31,477 bases of DNA from an uncultured Muribaculaceae bacterium (GTDB lineage: Bacteria; Bacteroidota; Bacteroidia; Bacteroidales; Muribaculaceae). The stretch lies in NCBI GenBank assembly GCA_910578665.1, contig CAJTQU010000023.1:1-31477 (forward strand), given 5' to 3'. The translations under genes were made by a program, and so were the position numbers. Below the pieces are notes generated by a model. The model did no database searches. It was not told where the DNA came from and saw only the letters and a program-made list of their open reading frames with translations. Positions 1-7,264 of the stretch are shown piece by piece. The number at the start of each line of letters is the position of its first letter. The stretch's first letter is position 1.

Positions 1-1
1 C

Positions 2-58
2 ATTTTACTAAAAAATGTTGAATCTGACGGTCAACACTTTTCCGGACTAGACAAATAG
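2..58 (+). CDS. possible C-terminal tail of a gene entering from the left edge
   Basis: An open frame enters from the left edge and ends at TAG 56-58, giving about 18 residues ending in GQHFSGLDK. The composition looks protein-like, and a perfect inverted repeat follows directly. Nothing in so short a tail identifies a family. It may equally be chance in AT-rich DNA. Confidence 0.25.
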   Translation: MLLKNVESDGQHFSGLDK

Positions 59-67
59 ACCAAACCT

Positions 68-95
68 ATAATATAATAAATGATGATTATATTAT
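68..95. terminator. 10-bp perfect inverted repeat, terminator-like
   Basis: ATAATATAAT at 68-77 and its exact reverse complement ATTATATTAT at 86-95 flank an 8-nt spacer. The outer bases CAAA (61-64) and TTTG (97-100) can also pair after a small bulge. The stem is all A/T, so it is weak. It lies just after the possible gene end at 58 and could be a terminator or a protein-binding palindrome. Confidence 0.35.
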
Positions 96-251
96 GTTTG
101 TTTTGGAGTGTGTTAAATTATTATATATGTCTGGTAATTAGGAGTGTACAATGAAAAATGGTATATAATGGGTATGGTTATAAGATTATAAATGAAATAT
201 TTTTCATACTCTATTTATTTTGGTGCTTGTTGTTTAAGATCAAACTATTAA

Positions 252-425
252 GACTTAAACGGAGCCGGTAGAAGAGCTATATTCATCGGCATAGAGAATC
301 CTCGCGTTGGGATAGGCGCACTAGTAGATGCAATCTCGGTGACATTCATTCCGATTATCATCGGATCGGGAGAAAATATGTTATATAACACCCATAGTAT
401 ATTTGCATTATTCAAGAATGAATAG
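252..425 (+). pseudogene. possible degraded coding remnant
   Basis: This frame is open from just after TAA 249-251 to TAG 423-425 and has no convincing start codon. It reads DLNGAGRRAIFIGIEN and then a hydrophobic, Gly/Ile-rich stretch ending FALFKNE. The glycine-rich hydrophobic text resembles the tip region after an RHS core, but I cannot assign a family. The next frame, at 439, overlaps only slightly downstream. It could be noise. Confidence 0.2.
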
Positions 426-438
426 TAATTTTGTGAAT

Positions 439-942
439 ATGAAAAAGGTATGGCTGTATATTTTATTCCTTTATATTCAGTTGTCAGCACAAGCACAATC
501 AAAGATAGCTGAGGATTATTATGTTTCAGCTTTTAATGAGATGTCAGACATGCTTGCCGGACGAGATAATCTGTCGATAAAAAGAGCTGTATTTCTTGCA
601 GAATGGGCATATTATGAGGGAAAGTTGGATTATTACATAGATTTCTGCAATGAGATTGATAGAATAAAGACCTTTATCCGATCCTTTTATACGGCAAATA
701 AGCTCCAGACGTACAAAACAGGTATGCAGATGGCTATCACTTCATATATGGTCAGCCCCTATTCTGGAAATGGCTATACACCATATACCTATGACTTTGA
801 AACATTTTCGATTGATAATGAGCCGTAGGGGCGGCAATTTGTCAGTAAGACGCTAAAAACACATAAAGGTCAGTGTCGTTCCCTTCCTTGGATGTATAAA
901 ATCCTTGCAATGCCGGAATTGATCATGGCCCTAAAACATTAG
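439..942 (+). pseudogene. transglutaminase-like secreted protein, disrupted by an in-frame TAG and 3' truncation
   Basis: The preferred start is ATG 439, which opens on a Sec signal peptide (MKKVWLYILFLYIQLSAQAQ) followed by AEDYYVSAFNEMSDMLAG and SIKRAVFLAEWAYYEGKLDY. A TAG at 826-828 ends the frame. The same frame then continues in obvious coding register: GRQFVSKTLKTHKGQCRSLP, then WMYKILA, before TAG 940-942. KGQCRSLP followed by an aromatic and YKILA is the active-site cysteine neighbourhood of a Bacteroidetes transglutaminase-like family. As I recall that family, a Trp sits where the TAG is, which would make this a one-base TGG-to-TAG change. The His/Asp part of the triad and everything after it is missing. 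I therefore call it an inactivated gene. Stop-codon suppression is unlikely because the 3' end is also lost. Confidence 0.6.
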
Positions 943-977
943 TTACACAACCATCCATGTTGCCAATATTTAGATAA

Positions 978-1505
978 ATGAAATATCTTGCACCACTTCT
1001 TTTTCTAATAGTTAGTTTTATAGTATATAGTTCACAGTTGAATAATCAACATTTCGATGTTATAAGCGGTTTTAATGATTCAATAACTAATATAATTGAA
1101 GAAAAGGAATTCCTTTATTATACTAAAGGACACCACGGACATATTTGGTCTCTAGTCGTTTCAGAAAAAGACCGTTATATTCTGATTTCAGGTAATTCGC
1201 GAAATAATGATTGTCGTTTTGACACCATATCTATAAATAAATCCGTATTGAAATGGGGATTAGACACGATGGCATTATATTGTAATAAAATGAAACCGGT
1301 AGAGAACTTCGCATATTGGCCATTTCATGAGCGATTAGTTCTGTTTTCATCAAAAAAAGAAATAATCTTTGATTGTATGGACACTGCTACCTATAGCGGC
1401 ACAGACAGTGTAAATTTTAATAATAAATTAAATAATCTTAAATATTTTATGTACTGGATTGCGGTCCCGATAGAGATTCAGGAAAAACTCCCGACTCCGT
1501 TATAG
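978..1505 (+). CDS. hypothetical secreted or membrane-anchored protein
   Basis: The 175-residue product starts with a hydrophobic segment (MKYLAPLLFLIVSFIVYSS), a signal peptide or single N-terminal anchor, so it probably acts in the periplasm or at a membrane surface. The rest mixes charged and aromatic residues (FLYYTKGHHGHIWSLVV, YWPFHERLVLFSSKKEIIFD) with no catalytic motif I can recognise. The DNA is AT-rich like the pseudogene before it and unlike the housekeeping genes after it, which suggests an accessory island. Size and surroundings would suit an orphan immunity protein of a lost toxin, but that is a guess. It stands alone, 35 nt after the pseudogene's last stop. Confidence 0.6.
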   Translation: MKYLAPLLFLIVSFIVYSSQLNNQHFDVISGFNDSITNIIEEKEFLYYTKGHHGHIWSLVVSEKDRYILISGNSRNNDCRFDTISINKSVLKWGLDTMALYCNKMKPVENFAYWPFHERLVLFSSKKEIIFDCMDTATYSGTDSVNFNNKLNNLKYFMYWIAVPIEIQEKLPTPL

Positions 1506-1610
1506 ACATATTTACCAATGGGTATAATCTCTTTGTCCTTCACATAGGCCGTTATTTGTTTGTATTTTTACGATATTCCCACATTGTCTGCAAAGGCAGT
1601 GAATTATATA

Positions 1611-1702
1611 CAAACAAAACGGGAAAATTTGTGTAAAATATTGCATTTTACACAAACAAATTCGGCTATTTTAGGCCATAAAACGCCAGCCATACAAACA
1701 AA
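1611..1702. repeat. CAAACAAA direct repeats at exact 42-bp spacing
   Basis: CAAACAAA occurs at 1611, 1653 and 1695, exactly 42 bp apart each time, and in inverse orientation (TTTGTTTG) at 1555-1562. The first two units also share a loose scaffold (CGG shortly after the octamer, then A/T-rich text). The copies are interleaved with the two inverted repeats listed separately. No gene overlaps this stretch. Confidence 0.55.
1628..1656. repeat. perfect 12-bp inverted repeat with 5-nt loop
   Basis: TTTGTGTAAAAT (1628-1639) and ATTTTACACAAA (1645-1656) are exact reverse complements around ATTGC. The element could be a symmetric transcription-factor site or a hairpin. It lies between the converging ends of the secreted-protein gene (stop 1505) and the DUF2795 gene (stop 1755), so a bidirectional terminator is possible, although there is no clean T-run. 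Confidence 0.55.
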
Positions 1703-1724
1703 TTTCAATTATTTATATGGCTGG
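1686..1724. repeat. perfect 9-bp inverted repeat with 21-nt loop
   Basis: CCAGCCATA (1686-1694) pairs with TATGGCTGG (1716-1724). The loop contains the third CAAACAAA copy. The hairpin sits 30 bp past the stop of the minus-strand DUF2795 gene and could help end its transcript. Confidence 0.5.
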
Positions 1725-1754
1725 TAATCAGTATTTTATGTGAATTTAAGGGAC

Positions 1755-1976
1755 TTAATACTCTTCCTCGTTGAAGAAGAAGTCGTCTTTGGAGGGGTAG
1801 TCGGGCCAGATGTCTTCTATGCTTTCGTATGTTTCGCCTTCGTCCTCTATTTCTTGTAGGTTTTCTATTACTTCCATGGGGGCTCCGGAGCGCATCGCGT
1901 AGTCTATGAGTTCTTCGCGTGTGGCGGGCCAGGGAGCGTCTTCAAGCTTTGATGCTAATTCGAGTGTCCAGTACAT
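1755..1976 (-). CDS. DUF2795 domain-containing small acidic protein
   Basis: The 73-residue protein begins MYWTLELASKLEDAPWPATR and continues EELIDYAMRSGAPMEVIENL, with an acidic C-terminus (WPDYPSKDDFFFNEEEY). The PWPATREELIDYA segment is the DUF2795 signature, and near-identical proteins of this length occur across Bacteroidales as I recall. There is no signal peptide, so it is cytoplasmic. Its function is unknown. The adenosyltransferase gene lies upstream on the same strand (137-bp gap), but a good promoter in that gap suggests this gene can be transcribed on its own. Confidence 0.85.
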   Translation of the reverse strand: MYWTLELASKLEDAPWPATREELIDYAMRSGAPMEVIENLQEIEDEGETYESIEDIWPDYPSKDDFFFNEEEY

Positions 1977-2061
1977 GATTTTATCTTGTTATTCTGTTGT
2001 CTTATCCTGTTCTGTGCGGCCGTAGTGGCCTGCCAGCCGCCGTGGTCGCTAAAAATGTGCG

Positions 2062-2093
2062 CGAAGTTAGTTATTTACGCTCAATTATGCAAA
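2062..2093 (-). promoter_or_regulatory. Bacteroidetes-type promoter for the DUF2795 gene
   Basis: Read on the minus strand, TTTG (2093-2090) is followed by exactly 20 nt and then TAACTTCG (2069-2062). This matches the Bacteroidetes TTG / TAnnTTTG promoter with one mismatch in the -7 box. The start site would be near 2055, leaving a leader of about 80 nt before the gene start at 1976. Confidence 0.6.
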
Positions 2094-2113
2094 TATGAAT
2101 ACCTGAATTTTGC

Positions 2114-2674
2114 TCAGTTTTTCTTCCATATCGTCTCTTCGACCCCGGCACGGTGGTTGAAGCTGCGTGCCAGTATGAATAGGAAGTCTGACAGGCGGTT
2201 GAAATATGTCAGGACAACGGGGGCAACGTAGCTGCTTCGCGAAAGGGCCACTATTCTACGTTCGGCGCGGCGGCATACGGTGCGGGCTACGTGAGCGTGA
2301 GCGGCCTCTGCAGTACCTGAAGGTAGTATGAACGCGTTGGCTTTGGGGACTTCTGCGTCAAGAGCGTCGATCACTTGTTCGATCTCTTTGCAGTCGGCTT
2401 CGGTCAGTCCCACGGGCTTCGGCTCTGTTCCCGGGTTTGGTTCTGTGGCCAGGTAGGCGCCTATGTTGAACAGGCGGTTTTGCACGCTGGTCAGTACGGA
2501 CCGTATGGCAGTCTCTATATTTTGTGACGCGAGTATTACGCCGAGGTGTGACGAAAATTCGTCTACGGTGCCGTAGGCCTCGAGGCGTGTGTCGTCTTTG
2601 CCTACGCGTTGTCCGCCTACCAGCGAGGTGCTTCCCATGTCGCCTGTGCCGGTGTATAATCTGCTCTTTTCCAT
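2114..2674 (-). CDS. cob(I)yrinic acid a,c-diamide / cob(I)alamin adenosyltransferase, PduO type
   Basis: This cytoplasmic enzyme transfers the adenosyl group of ATP to cob(I)alamin, making coenzyme B12. The 186-residue length is normal for the PduO family. Visible signatures are the N-terminal ATP-binding TGTGDMGSTSLVGG (residues 8-21), the YGTVDEFSSHLG segment, the RRAERRIVAL helix near residues 135-145 with its ATP-contacting Arg/Glu, and the C-terminal FNRLSDFLFILAR helix. No other cobalamin gene or cobalamin riboswitch is visible nearby, so it probably serves salvage. It is divergent from dnaX with 100 bp between the two starts. Confidence 0.92.
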   Translation of the reverse strand: MEKSRLYTGTGDMGSTSLVGGQRVGKDDTRLEAYGTVDEFSSHLGVILASQNIETAIRSVLTSVQNRLFNIGAYLATEPNPGTEPKPVGLTEADCKEIEQVIDALDAEVPKANAFILPSGTAEAAHAHVARTVCRRAERRIVALSRSSYVAPVVLTYFNRLSDFLFILARSFNHRAGVEETIWKKN

Positions 2675-2724
2675 AGTTCTTTTTTTAGTATTTTATTCTA
2701 TTAACGCGACGTGCTGAAATATTG

Positions 2725-2755
2725 TTGTAGATACGGACTTTTTTTACTAACTTCG
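2725..2755 (+). promoter_or_regulatory. dnaX promoter, Bacteroidetes type
   Basis: TTG (2725-2727), a 20-nt spacer and TAACTTCG (2748-2755) form a Bacteroidetes promoter. It places the start site near 2762. That supports the dnaX start at ATG 2775 over the in-frame TTG at 2757, which would lie within or before the transcription start. Confidence 0.6.
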
Positions 2756-2774
2756 CTTGATAATTCCCTGCTTT

Positions 2775-4538
2775 ATGGACACACCCTATATTGTCTCGGC
2801 GCGTAAGTACCGCCCTTCTACGTTTCGCAGCGTGGTTGGGCAGAAGTCGCTCACGGGCACTCTTAAAAATGCTATTGACTCTGACCGGCTGGCGCAGGCT
2901 TATATGTTTTGCGGACCGCGCGGGGTGGGTAAGACCTCGTGCGCTCGTATTTTTGCCAAGACAATCAATTGTCTGAATCCCACGGCTGAGGGGGAGGCTT
3001 GCAATGAGTGTGAGAGTTGCCGCGCGTTTAACGAAGGACGCAGTATCAATGTCGTTGAGCTTGATGCCGCTTCTAATAATTCGGTCGAGAATATCAGGGC
3101 GCTCAACGAGCAGGTGCGCATACCGCCGCAGATAGGTAGTTACAGGGTGTTCATCATAGACGAGGTGCATATGCTTTCTACTGCTGCTTTCAACGCGTTT
3201 CTTAAGACGCTTGAGGAGCCGCCGCGTTATGTGGTGTTCATTCTGGCCACTACGGAGAAACACAAGGTCATACCGACTATATTGTCGCGTTGCCAGATAT
3301 ATGATTTCAGCCGTATTACGGTGGCGGACATAGCCGAGCATCTGGCCTATGTGGCTTCTCAGGAGCATATTGATGCCGAGCCTGCGGCTTTAAACGTGAT
3401 AGCGCGTAAGGCTGACGGGGCCATGCGCGACGCGCTGTCTATTTTTGACCAGGTCGCGGCTTCATGCCAGGGGCATATCACATATTCTGGCACCATTGCC
3501 AACCTTAATGTGTTGGATTATGATTATTATTTCCGGCTCGTAGAGGTGTTTCTGGCCGGCGATGTGGCGCAGTCGTTGCTCATATATAAGGAGGTGCGTG
3601 ATGCCGGATTTGACTCGTTGTCGTTTGTCAACGGTATAGGATCGCATGTGCGTGATCTGATGGTGGCGGCAGACGCGCGCACGCTGCCGCTGCTCGAGGT
3701 CAGCCAGGATGTGGCCGAGAAATATAAGGAGCAGGCCGCGCTTATAAAGCCGCGCTGGGCTTATGCCGCTATGAATCTGGTGAATGACTGTGATCTGAAT
3801 TATCGTTCGGCTACGAATAAACAGTTTCTTGTCGAACTAACTTTGATCAGGCTCTGCCAGCTTGCAAATCCAGATGGCCCTGCCGATTCTGCGAGCGTTC
3901 CGCCACGTCTGGCACTACAGTCTGCCGATTCCGCTCCGGCCCGGGAATCTTCTGCCGTCCGGCAGGCTCCTGTGCAGCAGACTGCTGCCGTGCCTCAGGC
4001 TGCGACGGTACAGCAGCCGCGACCGGCCGCCGTGATTCCGCCAAAAACCGTTCCACGGCCTATGTCGCGTCCGCATACGGTGCGCATTTCCTCCCAACAG
4101 CACACCCCTGTATCTTCTGGGACGCAGACCGTAGCCACAAATACCACGGGTGCTGTTTCAAATGCCGAACCGGGCTCTCCGGTCAATTATGATGCTTTGA
4201 AGCGTGCGTGGGCCCAGTTTATGGCTGACCATAAGGAACAGCGAATACTTGTGTCTTCTATGCGTGTGTCGGAACCGGCGCCGACAGATGATCCGTCTGT
4301 GTTCAGGGTGACTGTGGATAATCCGGGCCAGCGCCAGGCTTTTGAAGACAGCGCGTTGCTGTACGATTATCTGCGGCGTGCGACAGGCAATCCGTCTTTG
4401 CGCCTGGACGTAGTGGTAGACACTACCGTGCAGCGCCCTATTGCTATGACACAGCGAGAGTTTCTGGATTCGCTCATGGAGCGCAACCCGAATATTAAAA
4501 GTGTGCTTGGATCAATAGAAGCTGAACTTATAAATTGA
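2775..4538 (+). CDS. dnaX: DNA polymerase III subunit gamma/tau (DnaX)
   Basis: DnaX is the clamp-loader ATPase of the replisome. From ATG 2775 the product has 587 residues. The opening YIVSARKYRPSTFRSVVGQ is typical. Walker A (CGPRGVGKTS) lies at about residues 46-55. The zinc module cysteines are C66, C76, C79 and C82. Walker B is FIIDEVHML around 127-135, and the SRC sensor/finger motif follows in ILSRCQIYDF. Domains II-III run to about 365. An Ala/Pro/Gln-rich linker (about 370-460) joins a C-terminal domain for contacts within the holoenzyme. I see no slippery sequence at the end of the ATPase part, so a shorter gamma form by frameshifting is not indicated. It is a single-gene unit with its own promoter. 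Confidence 0.95.
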   Translation: MDTPYIVSARKYRPSTFRSVVGQKSLTGTLKNAIDSDRLAQAYMFCGPRGVGKTSCARIFAKTINCLNPTAEGEACNECESCRAFNEGRSINVVELDAASNNSVENIRALNEQVRIPPQIGSYRVFIIDEVHMLSTAAFNAFLKTLEEPPRYVVFILATTEKHKVIPTILSRCQIYDFSRITVADIAEHLAYVASQEHIDAEPAALNVIARKADGAMRDALSIFDQVAASCQGHITYSGTIANLNVLDYDYYFRLVEVFLAGDVAQSLLIYKEVRDAGFDSLSFVNGIGSHVRDLMVAADARTLPLLEVSQDVAEKYKEQAALIKPRWAYAAMNLVNDCDLNYRSATNKQFLVELTLIRLCQLANPDGPADSASVPPRLALQSADSAPARESSAVRQAPVQQTAAVPQAATVQQPRPAAVIPPKTVPRPMSRPHTVRISSQQHTPVSSGTQTVATNTTGAVSNAEPGSPVNYDALKRAWAQFMADHKEQRILVSSMRVSEPAPTDDPSVFRVTVDNPGQRQAFEDSALLYDYLRRATGNPSLRLDVVVDTTVQRPIAMTQREFLDSLMERNPNIKSVLGSIEAELIN

Positions 4539-4565
4539 GATGTACCAAGGCCCTGGCAGGGACAT

Positions 4566-4599
4566 AAAAAAATTGATTGTCATCGCGACAACCAATCCA
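4566..4599 (-). terminator. intrinsic terminator of the small RNA
   Basis: On the minus strand GATTGGTTGTC pairs with GACAATCAA (one G-U pair) around a GCGAT loop, directly followed by seven T residues (A-run 4566-4572 on the plus strand). This is a textbook intrinsic terminator and fixes the strand and 3' end of the small RNA. Confidence 0.7.
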
Positions 4600-4634
4600 T
4601 TGTGTTAACCTTAAAATCTAATACCATGAAAAAC
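4566..4634 (-). ncRNA. conserved Bacteroidales small RNA (Bacteroidales-1-like)
   Basis: On the minus strand a TAACTTTG promoter box (4648-4641) is followed by about 70 nt. That stretch contains a block I recognise as recurrent in Bacteroidales genomes (TTTTTCATGGTATTAGATTT, then TAAGGTTAACA; 4632-4602), and then a GC-containing hairpin with a T-run. A short transcript bounded by this promoter class and an intrinsic terminator matches the published description of the Bacteroidales-1 RNA motif. I cannot confirm the family assignment without a covariance search. The RNA could run on to about 4545, where a CCCTGGCAGGG palindrome lies. It points toward the dnaX 3' end but does not overlap it. Confidence 0.6.
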
Positions 4635-4640
4635 TCACTG

Positions 4641-4648
4641 CAAAGTTA
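4641..4648 (-). promoter_or_regulatory. -7 promoter box of the small RNA
   Basis: TAACTTTG on the minus strand is an exact match to the Bacteroidetes TAnnTTTG box. It sits about 7 nt before the proposed RNA start near 4634. A clear TTG element about 20 nt upstream is not visible, so strength is uncertain. Confidence 0.55.
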
Positions 4649-4768
4649 CAAATATTTTTTATAACTATGTTATAGAACATGCCAATGATTGTATTTTTTA
4701 ATATTTATTAAGATTTTCTGCCGTGCTTTGCTTGTGTGAAAATAAATATTAACAATTATGTGCTTTAT

Positions 4769-5905
4769 ATGAGCGGTATATATGTCCATATCCCTTTTTG
4801 CAGACACAAGTGTATATATTGTGATTTTTACAGCGTGGGTGCGCGCCGTGCCCCGTGGGAACGGCTGGCTGCTGCAATAGTACGCGAGGCGCGTCTCAGG
4901 TCTGCCGAAGTGTGTGGATCGGTCAGAACATTGTATATCGGCGGAGGCACGCCGTCTGCTATGCCTGCGGAATTGCTGGCGGACATGTGCGTCAGGCTTA
5001 GAGAGCTGTTTGCTGAAAAGATTCAGCTGGAAGAATTTACGGTGGAGGTTAATCCCGATGATGTGACTGAGGAATTTGCCGAATCATTATTACAGACGGG
5101 TGTAAACCGTGTGAGTATGGGGGTGCAGAGCTTTCATGACGAGGAGCTGAGAGCAATAGGGAGGCGCCATACTGCGGCGCAGGCCGTACGTGCGTGCAGT
5201 ATCTTAAGCCAGATCGGTAATCTGGGTATAGATCTGATCTTCGGACTTCCTGGGCAGACTTTGTCTTCGTGGGCCGATAATGTGGCACGTGCCATAGAAT
5301 TGCGTCCGCAGCATATTTCGGCTTATGCGCTGATGTGGGAACCGGGTACTCCGCTTGATATCATGCGTCGCCAGCAACGTGTGTGTGAAGTTCCTGACAC
5401 TACTTCTGCCCAGATGTACGAAGTGTTGAGGCGTGAATTGTCGGACGCGGGCTATGAGCATTACGAGATATCTAATTATGCGCTTCCCGGCTATCGTTCG
5501 CGTCATAATTCATCTTATTGGGCTGGCGCGCCTTATCTGGGTCTTGGTCCCGGTGCGCATTCCTATGACGGCCGGTATCTGCGCCGTGCCAATCCTGCAG
5601 ATATAGACGGCTATCTTGAATATTATTCTGGCAGCGAGTGTGCGTCTGTGCCATTCTTTGAGGATGAATGTCTGACAGATAATGATTTGCGAGAAGAATA
5701 TATTATGACACGACTGCGCACGGCCGCCGGTCTTTCAATAGACGATTTCAAGACACGTTTCGGCCTCCGGGAGTCGGAGGAGCTCCTAAAAAAGGCCGGA
5801 CCGCATATAGCGGCCCGGCGGCTTATTTTTTCGGCAGACGGCCGGCTGTATATTGACCCAGGCAGTATGCTGGTGTCTGACAGCGTTATAGTCGACCTTT
5901 TTTGA
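4769..5905 (+). CDS. hemW: radical SAM heme chaperone HemW (HemN-like)
   Basis: HemW is a cytoplasmic radical SAM protein that binds heme and delivers it to target proteins; it is often mislabelled as coproporphyrinogen III oxidase. The start at ATG 4769 gives MSGIYVHIPFCRHKCIYCDF, placing the 4Fe-4S cysteines at C11, C15 and C18. The spacing CxxxCxxC without the extra cysteine of true HemN favours HemW. An upstream in-frame GTG (4736) would add 11 residues that do not resemble the family. Further signatures are LYIGGGTPSAM, VNRVSMGVQSF, GIDLIFGLPGQT and LGLGPGAHSYDG. The length of 378 residues is usual. Its stop is 5 bp from the stop of the convergent adk gene. Confidence 0.93.
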   Translation: MSGIYVHIPFCRHKCIYCDFYSVGARRAPWERLAAAIVREARLRSAEVCGSVRTLYIGGGTPSAMPAELLADMCVRLRELFAEKIQLEEFTVEVNPDDVTEEFAESLLQTGVNRVSMGVQSFHDEELRAIGRRHTAAQAVRACSILSQIGNLGIDLIFGLPGQTLSSWADNVARAIELRPQHISAYALMWEPGTPLDIMRRQQRVCEVPDTTSAQMYEVLRRELSDAGYEHYEISNYALPGYRSRHNSSYWAGAPYLGLGPGAHSYDGRYLRRANPADIDGYLEYYSGSECASVPFFEDECLTDNDLREEYIMTRLRTAAGLSIDDFKTRFGLRESEELLKKAGPHIAARRLIFSADGRLYIDPGSMLVSDSVIVDLF

Positions 5906-5910
5906 TATTG

Positions 5911-6507
5911 TTATTTCTTGCGGCTTTTTTCGCCGGTGGACGTTTCGATGCCTTTCATTATATCGGCAAATATTTCGTCTACTACTCCCGTACCATTGAC
6001 AGGGATGTATTTGCCCTGGTTGCGGTAGAATTCCTGTACTGGCTGTGTCTGGTCGTGGTATACTTTTAGTCGGTTCTTGATGGTTTCAGGGGTGTCATCG
6101 GCACGCCCGGTCTGTTGGCCACGCTTTATCATGCGTTCTACGAGCTCGTCTTCGGGCACTTCCAGTCCGATTACCGCGTGCAGTTCCGAACCATGTTTTG
6201 CAAGCAGCTCTTTTAGTGCTTCGGCCTGTGCTATGGTGCGGGGGAATCCGTCGAATACCACACCCTCGCGGTCTTTCAGATGGCGTAGCAGTATTTCGTC
6301 CAGAATCTTTATCATCAGGTCATCGGGGATGAGCTGGCCTTTTGAGATGAAGCTGTCGGCCAGTTTGCCCAGTTCCGAGCCCGAGGCTATCTCGTGGCGC
6401 AGCACTTCGCCGGTAGAGATATGGTATAGGCTGTATTCATCAATCAGTTTTGCACTCTGGGTGCCTTTGCCGCTGCCCGGAGCACCGAAAATTACAAGAT
6501 TAAGCAT
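5911..6507 (-). CDS. adk: adenylate kinase
   Basis: The cytoplasmic enzyme converts ATP and AMP to two ADP. The P-loop GAPGSGKGTQ is at residues 8-17. The AMP-binding segment is HISTGEVLRHEI, the FDGFPRTIAQAEAL motif follows, and the LID arginines lie in RMIKRGQQTGRADDTPETI. The LID is the short type without zinc cysteines. The length of 198 residues fits this form. It starts 27 bp after the hpt stop on the same strand, so the two purine-nucleotide enzymes probably share a transcript. Confidence 0.96.
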   Translation of the reverse strand: MLNLVIFGAPGSGKGTQSAKLIDEYSLYHISTGEVLRHEIASGSELGKLADSFISKGQLIPDDLMIKILDEILLRHLKDREGVVFDGFPRTIAQAEALKELLAKHGSELHAVIGLEVPEDELVERMIKRGQQTGRADDTPETIKNRLKVYHDQTQPVQEFYRNQGKYIPVNGTGVVDEIFADIMKGIETSTGEKSRKK

Positions 6508-6534
6508 TACTATGAATGATTTTTATATACTCGG

Positions 6535-7086
6535 TTAGTTGTCGTAGTCCTCGTGCACATAAATGTCGGGGAGGTTGCGGGCGCTTCCGTCAAGATCAAG
6601 ACCGTAGCCTATGATAAAGTCTGAGGGTATGGTGAACGCCACATAGTCTGGCACGAATCCCGTGCGCGAGCTTTCTTTCTTGTGCAGCAGGGTTGCGAAT
6701 CGCAGAGATGCCGGTTTGCGCGCGCCAAGGTCCTCCATCATTTTGCAGGCTGTCAGTCCCGTGTCCACAATGTCTTCGATTATTACAACGTCCCGGCCCT
6801 CTATATCCTCTTTGAGGCCCATCAGTTGTTTTACCTCGCCGGTAGTCTGGGTACCTTCATAGCTCGAATAACGCACAAAGGCAACTGATGAATCTGTGAT
6901 GCCCACTTCCCTTATCAGGTCGGCGGCAAACATAAATGCGCCTGTGAGGACGCATATGAACAATGGCCTGCGGCCTTCGAGGTCGCGGCGTATTTCAGAG
7001 GCAACACGCTTTACTTCTGCCGCTATTTGCTCTCTGTCTAGATAGGGAGAGAAACGCAAGCCGTTGACAGTGATAGACTTATCCAT
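6535..7086 (-). CDS. hpt: hypoxanthine (purine) phosphoribosyltransferase
   Basis: The enzyme salvages hypoxanthine or guanine with PRPP to give IMP or GMP. I start it at ATG 7086 (MDKSITVNGLRFSPYLDREQ), giving 183 residues, the family norm. An upstream ATG at 7206 would add 40 non-homologous residues and would contain the promoter box at 7140-7147. The PRPP loop is VVIIEDIVDTGLTACKM (about residues 97-113). The FICVLTGAFMFAADLIR and VGYGLD-like (IIGYGLDLDG) motifs flank it. It is the first gene of the hpt-adk unit. Confidence 0.95.
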   Translation of the reverse strand: MDKSITVNGLRFSPYLDREQIAAEVKRVASEIRRDLEGRRPLFICVLTGAFMFAADLIREVGITDSSVAFVRYSSYEGTQTTGEVKQLMGLKEDIEGRDVVIIEDIVDTGLTACKMMEDLGARKPASLRFATLLHKKESSRTGFVPDYVAFTIPSDFIIGYGLDLDGSARNLPDIYVHEDYDN

Positions 7087-7139
7087 ATTTGGTAATTGAA
7101 TTATCGTTGTTTGACAATGGGTGGCCTCAAAGCCCGATA

Positions 7140-7147
7140 CAAAATTA
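7140..7147 (-). promoter_or_regulatory. -7 promoter box of hpt-adk
   Basis: The minus-strand sequence TAATTTTG matches TAnnTTTG exactly. Transcription would start near 7133, about 47 nt before the hpt start at 7086. The upstream TTG element is not obvious. Confidence 0.5.
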
Positions 7148-7264
7148 CAATAAATCTGTGGAAATGCCGCATAAAAACGTACAAAAGTCAAATGCTGCTT
7201 GCTCATACAAGTGTGTTGACATTGTGTGGCTGTCTTCCTTATAAGGTTTAGTATAGTACACAGT

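Noticed and set aside
248..502. Minus-strand 84-codon frame at the left edge
   Set aside because: It overlaps the signal-peptide region of the pseudogene on the opposite strand, has no promoter or recognisable motif, and mirrors the plus-strand remnant.
1611..1702. CRISPR array
   Set aside because: The repeated unit is only 8 bp, the intervening text is part of hairpins, there are three copies, and no cas gene is present.
2114..2760. Cobalamin riboswitch for the adenosyltransferase gene
   Set aside because: The 100-bp divergent gap to dnaX is too short and has no B12-box-like sequence.
2685..3368. Long minus-strand open frame of 227 codons opposite dnaX
   Set aside because: It is the mirror of the conserved dnaX ATPase region, has no domain pattern, and dnaX has clear motifs and a promoter.
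7087..7206. N-terminal extension of hpt to ATG 7206
   Set aside because: The added 40 residues are unlike the family and would contain an exact TAATTTTG promoter box.
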